Assembly: GCA_003612625.1 (NCBI GenBank)
Contig: RAZJ01000001.1
Location: 124,001-188,000 of the forward strand
Source of the DNA: a bacterium 1XD42-1
GTDB lineage: Bacteria > Bacillota > Clostridia > Oscillospirales > Ruminococcaceae
Direction: 5' to 3'
Length of the DNA: 64,000 nt
Numbering within the stretch: the first letter of the stretch is position 1; each line of letters begins with the position of its first letter. Positions 57,073 to 64,000 of the stretch are shown here, in pieces. Both the position numbers and the translations under genes were made by a program. The notes beneath the pieces are model-generated. The model saw only the letters and a list, made by a program, of their open reading frames with translations, ran no database searches and had not been told where the DNA came from.

Positions 57073-57771
57073 ATGTTGTCTTTATTCATTGGCCTGTGCA
57101 ACCTGTTATACTTTGCTTTGCATGTTACCGGGGTAGGCTCCTTTCCCCGTCCCCTTACCGCAAAAGAAGAACGGGCCTGCCTTGACGCAATCGCTGCTGG
57201 AGATGAATCTGCTAAATCCCGCTTGATTGAACATAATTTACGGCTTGTTGCGCACATTGTCAAAAAATATTATGCCTCGTTTAAAGATCAGGAGGATTTA
57301 ATTTCCATTGGTACTATCGGGCTGATTAAAGCAGTTTCTACTTTTAACCCCCAGAAAAATACCCGTTTTGCTACTTATGCCTCCCGGTGCATCGAAAATG
57401 AAGTTTTAATGCACTTCCGGAATAAGAAAAAATCTGCCCAGGATGTCTACATTAGTGACCCCATTGATACGGATAAAGAAGGCAATACTTTAACGTTAAT
57501 GGACATTATGGCGGAAGATGACAACGTAGTAGAACGGATCGATTTACATATTAAGTCAGAACGGCTCCATTCTTTTATCCACTCTGCCCTGGAACCACGG
57601 GAACAGCAAATTATTATCCTCCGATACGGGTTAAACGGAAGTGCCCCTTTAACACAAAGGGAAGTTGCTAAAATTTTGGATATCAGCCGTTCCTATGTTT
57701 CCCGCATCGAAAAAAAAGCGATTGCTTCTTTACGATCCCATTTCGAGCGCGAAGGGTTCCTAAATGAATAA
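57073..57771 (+). CDS. sigK: RNA polymerase sigma factor SigK (late mother-cell sporulation)
   Basis: SigK directs late mother-cell transcription during spore formation. The 232-residue protein has the region 2 signature ARLIEHNLRLVAHIVKKYY-like SRLIEHNLRLVAHIVKKYYA, EDLISIGTIGLIKAV and ATYASRCIENEVLMHFRNK, and region 4 helix-turn-helix TQREVAKILDISRSYVSRIE. A hydrophobic N-terminal pro-sequence (LSLFIGLCNLLYFALHVTG) precedes it, as in pro-SigK that is cleaved by SpoIVFB. The gene is intact; no skin-type element interrupts it. AGGAGG precedes the ATG. Confidence 0.95.
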   Translation: MLSLFIGLCNLLYFALHVTGVGSFPRPLTAKEERACLDAIAAGDESAKSRLIEHNLRLVAHIVKKYYASFKDQEDLISIGTIGLIKAVSTFNPQKNTRFATYASRCIENEVLMHFRNKKKSAQDVYISDPIDTDKEGNTLTLMDIMAEDDNVVERIDLHIKSERLHSFIHSALEPREQQIIILRYGLNGSAPLTQREVAKILDISRSYVSRIEKKAIASLRSHFEREGFLNE

Positions 57772-57856
57772 AATATGAATAAAAATATACATTTTTCACA
57801 AAAATCAGAAAAAACTTACAGATATAACTTTACAATTCAGAAAAAAGAAATTATGA

Positions 57857-57882
57857 TATAAGATAAAGGATTGTATCTTATA
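57857..57882 (+). other. inverted repeat in the comFB-like leader
   Basis: TATAAGATA/TATCTTATA, 9-8-9, located between a weak promoter (TTACAA-16-TATGAT) and the ribosome binding site. Could be an operator or an mRNA hairpin. Confidence 0.4.
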
Positions 57883-57899
57883 GAAAGGAACTCGGATCA

Positions 57900-58196
57900 A
57901 TGCGGAAATATTATAACTTAATGGAAGCCCTGGTTGAATCCTGTTTTGACGATTTGAAGCCAATGATGGACTGCTGCACCTGCGATCAGTGCCGTAATGA
58001 TATTATCGCTTACGCTCTAAACCAGCTCCGCCCCAAATATGTGTCCAGCGATAAAGGAGAGATTTATACAAAAATGAATGCTTTCCTGACAAACCAGCCT
58101 ACGACTGATATTATTACAGCCATTATGTCAGGGGTAAATGTAGTACGAGGCCATGAACGCCATGGACAAAATGAAAAGAAAGAACAAGAACAATAA
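57900..58196 (+). CDS. ComFB family protein, stand-alone
   Basis: A 98-residue soluble protein with the family core YNLMEALVESCFDDLKPMMD, CCTCDQCRNDIIAYALNQLR and PKYVSSDKGEIYTKM, including the CxCxxC motif. The same domain ends the large protein at 33537-34790. ComFB proteins have been reported to bind cyclic dinucleotides and to affect motility and competence. It is 130 bases downstream of sigK and probably transcribed separately. AGAAAGGAACTC precedes the ATG. Confidence 0.85.
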   Translation: MRKYYNLMEALVESCFDDLKPMMDCCTCDQCRNDIIAYALNQLRPKYVSSDKGEIYTKMNAFLTNQPTTDIITAIMSGVNVVRGHERHGQNEKKEQEQ

Positions 58197-58322
58197 AATA
58201 AAAACTTTTTTCTTTGTCCAAATTCCAGACATATTTTTTTATCAGGATTGTTAGGATTTTTTCAAATCTCTGTCACAAATTGGGTGTATGATAAAAATAC
58301 GCCAAGAGATTGGAGGAATGCT

Positions 58323-58337
58323 ATGAAAGAATTTTAA
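58323..58337 (+). other. four-codon minicistron MKEF with strong ribosome binding site
   Basis: TTGGAGGAATGCT precedes ATG AAA GAA TTT TAA. A perfect 16-bp palindrome (58363-58378, ACGGGAAATTTCCCGT) and an intrinsic terminator (58423-58450) follow, so a short RNA of about 150 bases may be made. The preceding 58197-58322 shows no gene. Confidence 0.3.
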
Positions 58338-58422
58338 AATGCTGGCTGTGCCAAGGAAATATACGGGAAATTTCCCGTTTTCACTTATGATAATTTCTAA
58401 ATATTCCTTTCTCATCTCAACG

Positions 58423-58450
58423 AAAAGGGACGGCTTACACCGTCCCTTTT
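58423..58450 (+). terminator. intrinsic terminator
   Basis: AAAAGGGACGG/CCGTCCCTTTT, a perfect 11-bp stem with a 6-base loop and T-run. Confidence 0.75.
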
Positions 58451-58487
58451 CTCCATATCTTAAAATAAATCCCATGCCGTATCATAG

Positions 58488-58516
58488 TAGACAACTTTGT
58501 CATTTTATGCTATATT
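58488..58516 (+). promoter_or_regulatory. promoter of the putative type I toxin
   Basis: TAGACA (58488-58493), 17 bases, TATATT (58511-58516), about 65 bases before the toxin ATG. Confidence 0.6.
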
Positions 58517-58557
58517 ATGTACCGGTGCTGTCGCATTCGGCAGGCGGTTAACTCTTG

Positions 58558-58571
58558 CCCCTGAAAAGGGG
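58558..58571 (+). promoter_or_regulatory. hairpin that hides the toxin ribosome binding site
   Basis: CCCC-TGAAAA-GGGG; the GGGG belongs to the GGGGTGAT ribosome binding site located about 10 bases before the ATG at 58582. Sequestration of this kind is common in type I toxin mRNAs. Confidence 0.5.
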
Positions 58572-58581
58572 TGATGCTGTT

Positions 58582-58656
58582 ATGTGGAAAAAATCCATCA
58601 TTTTTCTGATTTGTTTCATCCTGTCACTTTTATTTTTTTCCATAAAAGTACTGTAA
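58582..58656 (+). CDS. putative type I toxin, small hydrophobic peptide
   Basis: A 24-residue peptide: MWKKSIIFLICFILSLLFFS then IKVL, a short basic N-terminus and a single membrane helix, the usual form of a type I (holin-like) toxin. The ribosome binding site GGGGTGAT lies in a hairpin. It has its own promoter, a stem-loop overlapping its stop codon (58652-58688), and a perfect antisense promoter (58744-58772) facing it from downstream. I do not recognise the peptide by name; the call rests on architecture. Confidence 0.6.
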   Translation: MWKKSIIFLICFILSLLFFSIKVL

Positions 58657-58688
58657 CCGCCAGTCTCTCCTAAAGCTTGGCGGTTACA
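58652..58688 (+). other. stem-loop after the toxin, 3' end of the mRNA
   Basis: TGTAACCGCCA/TGGCGGTTACA, an 11-bp perfect stem. The sequence GGCGGTTA also occurs upstream at 58542-58549, in the toxin leader, so the two sites could pair. No long T-run, so it is a weak terminator or a folding element. Confidence 0.55.
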
Positions 58689-58689
58689 T

Positions 58690-58737
58690 AATTTCCAAAT
58701 TTAGGGGCTAACCGTCTGCTGACAGTGCCTCTTTTAT
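58690..58737 (-). ncRNA. putative antisense antitoxin RNA (5' part)
   Basis: A perfect sigmaA promoter on the minus strand (58744-58772) would start transcription near 58737 towards the toxin gene, producing an RNA complementary to its 3' end. The 3' end of this RNA is not evident from sequence; it must extend left of 58656 to overlap the coding part. Confidence 0.4.
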
Positions 58738-58743
58738 GTTCAT

Positions 58744-58772
58744 ATTATAATGCTTATTTCCCATTTTGTCAA
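58744..58772 (-). promoter_or_regulatory. consensus sigmaA promoter facing the toxin gene (antitoxin RNA)
   Basis: Minus strand TTGACA (58767-58772), 17 bases, TATAAT (58744-58749): 12 of 12 consensus positions. No gene in the sense direction follows on the minus strand. Confidence 0.8.
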
Positions 58773-58789
58773 TCAATAAAAAGTGGCTG

Positions 58790-58818
58790 TTGACAAGGGA
58801 TGTGCCCCGTACTATACT
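58790..58818 (+). promoter_or_regulatory. sigmaA promoter of the mrp gene
   Basis: TTGACA (58790-58795), 17 bases, TATACT (58813-58818), divergent from the antisense promoter. Confidence 0.8.
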
Positions 58819-58868
58819 AAAATAATAGATTTTAGCCGTTTATAACGGCAGAATGGAGAAAAGGAAAC

Positions 58869-59699
58869 ATGAGTGAATGTGCACATGATTGTTCTTCTTG
58901 TGGGGAAAACTGCCCTAGCCGGCAAAATCCTGCTGATTTCCGGGAGCAGCCCCACCAGTTGAGCCATGTAAAAAAAGTCATTGGCATTGTAAGCGGAAAA
59001 GGCGGCGTCGGTAAATCTCTTGTCACTTCTATGCTGGCTGTATTGCTCCACCGCCGGAATTATACAACTGCAATTATGGACGCCGATTTAACCGGGCCAT
59101 CCATTCCAAAAGCTTTTGGCCTCCATCAAAAAGCGGTGGGAAATGAAACTGCAATTTATCCCGTCCGTTCCAAAACAGGTATTGATATTATATCAGTAAA
59201 TTTACTTTTGGAAAATGAACGAGATCCGGTTATCTGGCGGGGCCCTGTGATTGCCGGTATGGTGAAACAGTTTTGGACAGATGTCGTATGGGAAAATGTG
59301 GATTTCTTATTTGTTGATATGCCTCCCGGCACAGGGGATGTCCCTTTAACTGTATTTCAAACAATGCCCGTAGACGGCATCATTGTTGTAACATCTCCAC
59401 AAGAACTGGTTTCCCTGATTGTGGAAAAGGCTGTGAGAATGGCTAATATGATGAATATTCCGATTTTAGGCTTGGTTGAAAATATGAGCTATATCAAATG
59501 TCCTGACTGCGGTAAAGAAATTCCTTTATTTGGCGGGGATACAGGCCGTATTGCCCAGGAATACGGGATTCCTTTATTAGCCCGTTTGCCTATCGAGCCG
59601 GCCCTTTCTAAAGCTGTAGATAATGGCGCTGTGGAATCCTTTGAGGGTGACTGGATGGATTATGCCGGAAATGCTGTGGAACAGCTTCTAAAAAAATAA
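58869..59699 (+). CDS. mrp: Mrp/NBP35-type Fe-S cluster carrier ATPase
   Basis: A 276-residue P-loop protein that carries Fe-S clusters to apo-proteins. Walker A is GIVSGKGGVGKSLVTSML near residue 40; the family motifs IMDADLTGPSIPKAFG, VDMPPGTGDVPLTVFQT and ENMSYIKCPDCGKEIPLFGG follow, the last with the CxxC that binds the bridging cluster. The N-terminus holds extra cysteines (CAHDCSSCGENCPS) as in Nbp35. It has its own promoter, and a hairpin at its end runs into the start of rubrerythrin 2. Confidence 0.95.
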   Translation: MSECAHDCSSCGENCPSRQNPADFREQPHQLSHVKKVIGIVSGKGGVGKSLVTSMLAVLLHRRNYTTAIMDADLTGPSIPKAFGLHQKAVGNETAIYPVRSKTGIDIISVNLLLENERDPVIWRGPVIAGMVKQFWTDVVWENVDFLFVDMPPGTGDVPLTVFQTMPVDGIIVVTSPQELVSLIVEKAVRMANMMNIPILGLVENMSYIKCPDCGKEIPLFGGDTGRIAQEYGIPLLARLPIEPALSKAVDNGAVESFEGDWMDYAGNAVEQLLKK

Positions 59700-59718
59700 C
59701 CCCTGCAAGCTGCCGTAT

Positions 59719-59777
59719 AAAACCATCTTTTTTGGGAAATGCTATTTTCAGAATTTTCCGGAAAGGATGGTTTTTTT
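59719..59777 (+). terminator. terminator hairpin overlapping the rubrerythrin ribosome binding site
   Basis: AAAACCATCTTTT (59719-59731) pairs with GAAAGGATGGTTTT-like sequence (59762-59774) as a 13-bp stem with one G-T pair, then T-run to 59777. The next base is the rubrerythrin ATG, so the ribosome binding site is inside the 3' arm. Confidence 0.6.
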
Positions 59778-60317
59778 ATGAAATTATTAAAAGGCTCCAA
59801 AACCGAGGCAAATTTAATAGCTGCCTATGCTGGAGAATCCCAGGCCCGCAACAATTATACTTTTTTTGCAGCAAAAGCCAGTCAGGATGGATATGAACAA
59901 ATCGCCCGCATTTTTACGGAAACTGCTAACAATGAAAAAGAACATGCTGAAATATGGTTCAAATTATTACAAAGCGGAATGCCCGATACATGCGATAATT
60001 TAAAATCTGCTGCCGAAGGGGAACAATATGAACATGAAAGCATGTATCCTCAATTTGCTAAAGAGGCCAAAGAGGAGGGTTTCGATAAAATAGCTGCTTT
60101 ATTTGAGCTGGTGGGGAAAATTGAAAAAGAACACATGGAACGCTACCGGACATTGGAGCAAAATATAAAAGAACAAAAAGTCTTTAAGCGGGACCCGCAG
60201 ACTACCTGGATTTGCATGAACTGCGGCCACACCTATGTTGGTCCAGAACCTCCTAAAACCTGCCCTGTATGCGGAAAGCCCCAAGGCTGGTCGGAAATCA
60301 AAGCTGAAAACTATTAA
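59778..60317 (+). CDS. rbr: rubrerythrin, second copy
   Basis: A 179-residue paralogue of 49581-50120. It has the diiron ferritin-like part ([36 protein letters not shown]) and the rubredoxin-like tail (CMNCGHTYVG, CPVCGKP). The ATG at 59778 is chosen because of GGAAAGGATGG upstream; an in-frame ATG at 59739 would add residues unlike the first copy. It lies downstream of mrp with a hairpin sequestering the ribosome binding site. No PerR-like box is visible here, so control may differ from the first copy. Confidence 0.93.
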   Translation: MKLLKGSKTEANLIAAYAGESQARNNYTFFAAKASQDGYEQIARIFTETANNEKEHAEIWFKLLQSGMPDTCDNLKSAAEGEQYEHESMYPQFAKEAKEEGFDKIAALFELVGKIEKEHMERYRTLEQNIKEQKVFKRDPQTTWICMNCGHTYVGPEPPKTCPVCGKPQGWSEIKAENY

Positions 60318-60325
60318 AAAAGTAC

Positions 60326-60368
60326 CGCATATTTTTACTAAGAGTAAAAATATGCGGCGTTTTTTTAT
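60326..60368 (+). terminator. intrinsic terminator after rubrerythrin 2
   Basis: CCGCATATTTTTAC/GTAAAAATATGCGG, 14-bp stem followed by CG and a T-run; it is between convergent genes (rbr and glnN). Confidence 0.85.
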
Positions 60369-60389
60369 TTTATTATGAAATACTAAAAA

Positions 60390-62483
60390 TTAAACTCCAA
60401 ACAGAAGATCGCCATAGGTGGGATATGGCCAGTATTTTTCACCTGCAATCATTTCGATTTCATCTGCTACGGCCCGGGCTTCCTGCATGGCTGCAAATAC
60501 ATAATCATGATAATATTGGGCCTGTTTCGTTACCTGGCCTTCATATTCATGAGCATCATGGACAGCCTTTTCCAAAAGATCCGTTTTCGTATAAAGGGCA
60601 CTGGCTAAAGAACTTAACCGGGACACCATTTTTAGTTCACTTTCACAAGTAATATCCGGACATAAGGTTTTCGCTGCATTTGCTGTTTCACTGACTTCCC
60701 TGATATAACTGTAAGCAGCAGGCATAATCTCTTTCCGAAGCATTTCCAGCATGGTCAGCGCTTCAATATTGATGGTCTTGCTGTAATTTTCCATCATAAT
60801 ATCCTGCCGGGAACGGATTTCAACTTCTGTAAAAATACGGTGCTTTGTAAAAAGTTTAATGTTCTTTTCATCAGAGAAATGCACCATTGCTTCCGGCGTG
60901 CAGGTCAAGTTGGAAAGTCCCCGTTCCTGAGCTTCCCGCAGCCAGGCTTCGTCATAGCCGTTGCCATTAAAAATGATTCGTTTATGCTCCCGAATGGTTT
61001 TCCGGATTAAATGATTCAAAGCTTTCTTAAAATCATCTGCGTTTTCTAAATAATCTGCAAATTGTTCTAATTCTTCCGCAATGATGGTATTTAACGTAAT
61101 ATTGGGGCCTGCTATGGATAAAGAAGAACCTAACATACGAAATTCAAATTTATTGCCGGTAAAAGCAAACGGAGAAGTCCTGTTACGGTCTGTGGTATCC
61201 CGTGGGAAATGGGGCAATACATCTACACCAATTTCTAATTCTACCATTTCTCTGCCGTTATATTCCCGTTTTTCTTCAAAAGATTTCAAAATATCTGTTA
61301 GTTCGTCTCCTAAAAACATGGATACGACAGCAGGCGGTGCTTCATTTGCCCCTAACCGGTGGTCATTGCCAGCCGTCGCAACGGAAAGCCGCAATAAATC
61401 CTGATATTCATCTACCGCTTTAATCACTGCACAAAGGAATAACAGGAACTGGGCGTTTTCATGAGGGGTTTTGCCTGGATCTAACAGATTTATCCCTGTA
61501 TTGGTAGACATGGCCCAGTTATTGTGTTTACCGGAACCATTTACGCCTGCAAAGGGTTTTTCATGGAGCAGACATACCATTTTATGACGGCGGGCAACTT
61601 TTTTCATCATTTCCATCGTAAGCTGGTTATGATCCGTAGCCAGGTTAGAATCCGCAAAAATTGGCGCTAATTCATGCTGGGCAGGCGCTACTTCGTTATG
61701 TTCTGTCTTTGCCAGAATCCCTAATTTCCACAGCTCCTCATTTAATTCCGTCATAAAAGCCTGTACCCGGGGCTTAATGGCTCCAAAGTAATGATCTTCC
61801 ATTTCCTGGCCTTTTGGCGGCTTTGCACCAAATAATGTCCGGCCTGTATAGATTAAGTCCTTCCGTTGTTTCCACATTTCTTCATCAACCAGGAAATACT
61901 CCTGTTCTGCCCCTACTGTGGTGACAACACGGTTTACATCTGTACGGCCAAACAACCGCAAAATACGAAGAGCCTGGGTATTCAGGGCTTCCATAGAACG
62001 CAGGAGAGGGGTTTTTTTATCTAAAACCTGGCCCCCATAAGAACAGAAGGCTGTGGGAATACATAAAACACCTTCTTTAATAAAGGCAAAAGAGCTGGGG
62101 TCCCATGCAGTATAACCTCTGGCCTCAAAAGTCGCCCGCAGGCCGCCAGATGGAAAAGATGATGCATCCGGTTCCCCTTTGATCAGTTCTTTGCCGGAGA
62201 ATGCCATAATAATGCCGCCTTCATCCGTTGAAGAAATAAAACTGTCATGCTTCTCAGCCGTAATCCCTGTCATGGGCTGGAACCAATGGGTATAATGGGT
62301 ACAGCCCTTTTCAACTGCCCAATCTTTCATTGCATTGGCTACTACATTGGCCACGCTGATGTCTAAAACTTTGCCTTCATAAACGGTTTTTTTCAAAGCT
62401 TTATAAGTTTCTTTTGGCAGGCGTTCCTTCATGACTTCATCATTAAAAACCATGCTGCCGAAATATTCTGGCACATTGCTCAT
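60390..62483 (-). CDS. glnN: glutamine synthetase type III (GlnN)
   Basis: GSIII makes glutamine from glutamate, ammonia and ATP. The 697-residue protein has the characteristic family blocks [72 protein letters not shown] and, near the end, [22 protein letters not shown]. This length is normal for GSIII, well above the 450 residues of types I and II. GGGAGG precedes the ATG at 62483. Its leader holds a terminator-like hairpin after a strong promoter. Confidence 0.96.
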   Translation of the reverse strand: MSNVPEYFGSMVFNDEVMKERLPKETYKALKKTVYEGKVLDISVANVVANAMKDWAVEKGCTHYTHWFQPMTGITAEKHDSFISSTDEGGIIMAFSGKELIKGEPDASSFPSGGLRATFEARGYTAWDPSSFAFIKEGVLCIPTAFCSYGGQVLDKKTPLLRSMEALNTQALRILRLFGRTDVNRVVTTVGAEQEYFLVDEEMWKQRKDLIYTGRTLFGAKPPKGQEMEDHYFGAIKPRVQAFMTELNEELWKLGILAKTEHNEVAPAQHELAPIFADSNLATDHNQLTMEMMKKVARRHKMVCLLHEKPFAGVNGSGKHNNWAMSTNTGINLLDPGKTPHENAQFLLFLCAVIKAVDEYQDLLRLSVATAGNDHRLGANEAPPAVVSMFLGDELTDILKSFEEKREYNGREMVELEIGVDVLPHFPRDTTDRNRTSPFAFTGNKFEFRMLGSSLSIAGPNITLNTIIAEELEQFADYLENADDFKKALNHLIRKTIREHKRIIFNGNGYDEAWLREAQERGLSNLTCTPEAMVHFSDEKNIKLFTKHRIFTEVEIRSRQDIMMENYSKTINIEALTMLEMLRKEIMPAAYSYIREVSETANAAKTLCPDITCESELKMVSRLSSLASALYTKTDLLEKAVHDAHEYEGQVTKQAQYYHDYVFAAMQEARAVADEIEMIAGEKYWPYPTYGDLLFGV

Positions 62484-62511
62484 TTCTATGAACCTCCCTG
62501 GAATTTGGTAT

Positions 62512-62550
62512 AAAAATGGCGCTTGCAGAAGGTGTTTCTACAAGCGCCAT
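62512..62550 (-). terminator. leader terminator/attenuator before glnN
   Basis: On the minus strand, ATGGCGCTTG and CAAGCGCCAT make a 10-bp perfect stem continued by AGA/TCT with one mismatch, followed by five T. It lies between the promoter and the glnN start, so read-through control of glnN is expected. A small upstream hairpin (TTGCT/AGCAA) precedes it. Confidence 0.75.
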
Positions 62551-62566
62551 TGCTTCGTATGAGCAA

Positions 62567-62595
62567 AGTATATGCCTTTTCTAAGACAATGTCAA
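62567..62595 (-). promoter_or_regulatory. sigmaA promoter of glnN
   Basis: Minus strand TTGACA (62590-62595), 17 bases, TATACT (62567-62572), start near 62560. Confidence 0.8.
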
Positions 62596-62637
62596 CCTTT
62601 TTCGCGACATTTTTGCAAGATTTGGAGAAATCACATG

Positions 62638-62670
62638 CAAACAGAATCTTGGATTTTATGATTCTGTCTG
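62638..62670 (-). other. stem-loop after the chemoreceptor gene
   Basis: CAGACAGAATC/GATTCTGTTTG forms an 11-bp stem with one G-T pair, 16 bases past the stop codon. Without a T-run it is a weak terminator candidate. Confidence 0.4.
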
Positions 62671-62685
62671 TATTTCACAATCCTG

Positions 62686-64000
62686 CTAATAAATATCCGC
62701 AGGCAAGGCGGCTAACCCCGCCCCATTGCTGTCCTCCTCTGCCAGCTTGAACTGGCCTACCAGACGTTTCAACACCTGGGCCTGGCTGGAAAGTTCTTCA
62801 CTGGCTGCTGCACTTTCTTCAGCCGTTGCGGAGTTGGTTTGGACAACACTGGAAATCTGATCAATGCCAACTGTAACTTGGGAAACTGCACGAGCTTGTT
62901 CCTCGCTGGCCTGGGAAATATTGATCACTGCATCTAAGACTTTTTGAGAATTTTCCACTACTTTGGCCAGGGAAGCTTCTGTTTCCGTAGACAGACGGGA
63001 ACCTTCTGCCACAGCACTGACTGTTTCCTCTATCAAGGCTGTTGTATTCTTTGCAGCTTCAGCACTCTTACCGGCCAGATTACGGACTTCATCGGCGACA
63101 ACGGCAAAGCCCTTGCCAGCCGCACCTGCCCTTGCGGCTTCTACCGCTGCATTTAAGGCCAAAATATTGGTTTGGAAGGCGATGTCCTCAATATTCTTAA
63201 TGATCTTATTGATTTCATTGGATTTTTGACTAATGTTATCCATTGCTTTTACCAGATCTTCCATCTGCTGGCTGCAAACCTGGATCTCATTATGGGAATT
63301 GACGTTTTCATTTTTAGCAACTTGGGCATCTTCTGCCATGGACTGGATATGGCGGGAAATTTCGTTGATAGTAGCTGCCAATTCTTCCACAGAGGAAGCT
63401 TGTTCGGTTGCGCCCTGGCTCAGTGCCTGGGCACCGGCAGAAACCTGATCGGAACCGCTGGATACTTGATCGGCTGCCTGGTTGATTTGGGTCAGTGTAT
63501 TGTTTAAAGCACCCATCAATGTGTTGATGCTGTTTTTCAGGGCTACAAAATCTCCAACATATTCTACTTTTGGATATACAGTCAAATCGCCTCTGCCCAA
63601 AGCAGCCATAATTACAGAAAGATCTCCCATATATGTGCTTTGGATTTCCATGCTTTCCCGCATGCTGTCCGCTAATTCGCCCAGTTCATCCCGTGACTGG
63701 TACTGAATATCGGTAGCCAACTGGCCTTTTGCAATATTCATGGATGCCTCACGGATTTCCATAATCGGCAGGCGGATGCCCCGGGAAATTTTTGTTGCCA
63801 GAAAGATACTAACAGCTATGCTCACAACACTCAGTACACTGGTAATTAAAGTGGATACTCTGGTTAATGCTGTACCTTGATCGACACGGGCCAAGGCATT
63901 TTCATCAGCCGTTGTACTGATTTTTGACAAAGCAGTGCGGACCTGATTCATAGCAGGCATATATTCCGATTTCATAACTTCATAAGCTTTTTGGCTCTGG
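62686..64000 (-). CDS. methyl-accepting chemotaxis protein, C-terminal part (truncated)
   Basis: The reading frame stays open to the window edge, so the 5' part, including the sensor, is missing. The visible 438 residues hold the end of a four-helix sensor-like region, a membrane helix ([20 protein letters not shown]), a HAMP domain ([18 protein letters not shown]), a second HAMP-like segment ([14 protein letters not shown]), and the signalling hairpin with its strictly conserved tip [38 protein letters not shown] and methylation regions. The product would signal to CheA. The C-terminus ends with ALPADIY and has no CheR-tethering pentapeptide. Confidence 0.95.
   Translation of the reverse strand, partial: QSQKAYEVMKSEYMPAMNQVRTALSKISTTADENALARVDQGTALTRVSTLITSVLSVVSIAVSIFLATKISRGIRLPIMEIREASMNIAKGQLATDIQYQSRDELGELADSMRESMEIQSTYMGDLSVIMAALGRGDLTVYPKVEYVGDFVALKNSINTLMGALNNTLTQINQAADQVSSGSDQVSAGAQALSQGATEQASSVEELAATINEISRHIQSMAEDAQVAKNENVNSHNEIQVCSQQMEDLVKAMDNISQKSNEINKIIKNIEDIAFQTNILALNAAVEAARAGAAGKGFAVVADEVRNLAGKSAEAAKNTTALIEETVSAVAEGSRLSTETEASLAKVVENSQKVLDAVINISQASEEQARAVSQVTVGIDQISSVVQTNSATAEESAAASEELSSQAQVLKRLVGQFKLAEEDSNGAGLAALPADIY

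Noticed and set aside
57073-57771. sigK interrupted by a skin-like element
   Set aside because: The reading frame is continuous over both sigma regions.
62512-62566. ANTAR antiterminator RNA in the glnN leader
   Set aside because: The small hairpin has a 7-base loop and lacks the paired six-base loops with A1 and G4; attenuation is kept, the specific system is not.

Overview
The window looks like chromosomal DNA of an anaerobic, flagellated, endospore-forming member of the Clostridia; Oscillospirales (Ruminococcaceae/Acutalibacteraceae-like) is my guess, not a proof. Evidence: a Gram-positive type flagellar operon with flbD, FliW-CsrA and DUF6470, a sporulation sigma factor (SigK) and a 26-codon spoVM, an [FeFe] hydrogenase, two rubrerythrins with a PerR-type repressor, and a type III glutamine synthetase. 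I see no rRNA, tRNA, CRISPR array, insertion sequence or phage.

Layout. 1-14195 (minus strand): one long flagellar basal body/hook operon, read flgB-flgC-fliE-fliF-fliG-fliH-fliI-fliJ-fliK-flgD-orf-flgE-flbD-motA-motB-fliM, with fliM cut by the window edge. 14634-20989 (minus): a class B sortase and a ~1780-residue secreted beta-sandwich protein, translationally coupled and preceded by a near-consensus flagellar sigma28 promoter. 21182-32430 (minus): late flagellar genes fliS, fliD, an export-chaperone-like gene, csrA, fliW, DUF6470 (yviE-like), flgL, flgK, flgN, flgM and an unknown leader gene, with sigma28 sites before fliD and before the flgM operon. One plus-strand gene with a possible degenerate PilZ fold interrupts this block. 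32725-38162: a ParA ATPase with a proline-rich ComFB-domain protein, a sigma28-driven FliD-like protein, a degenerate EAL-HDOD protein, spoVM, and a small Cys-rich membrane protein. 38289-39744: an orphan ECF-like sigma factor and a cluster of very small genes, three of which are paralogues. 39910-64000: mostly housekeeping and metabolic genes (DUF1846, amidase, Na+ symporter, prmA, rsmE, VanY-like, GT-C, phospholipase-like, perR-rbr, GH13, GT2, hydrogenase plus flavoprotein, sigK, a second ComFB, mrp, rbr, glnN), a putative type I toxin-antitoxin locus, and a partial chemoreceptor.

How it fits together. Five families suggest signalling around motility: FlgM/sigma28 timing, FliW-CsrA partner switching, ComFB twice (a family reported to bind cyclic dinucleotides), a PilZ-like protein that has lost its motif, and an EAL-HDOD protein with degenerate catalytic residues. 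Four sigma28-type promoters can be read directly: before fliD, the flgM operon, the surface protein-sortase pair, and a FliD-like orphan. The strongest candidates for something undescribed are the sigma28-controlled surface protein/sortase pair, the ParA/proline-rich ComFB pair, the type I toxin-antitoxin locus at 58488-58772, and the three paralogous mini-proteins at 38812-39744. Several metabolic genes (glnN, the symporter, the second rubrerythrin) have an intrinsic terminator-like hairpin directly before their ribosome binding site, which suggests attenuation control.

All family names are from reading motifs by eye; no database search was run.
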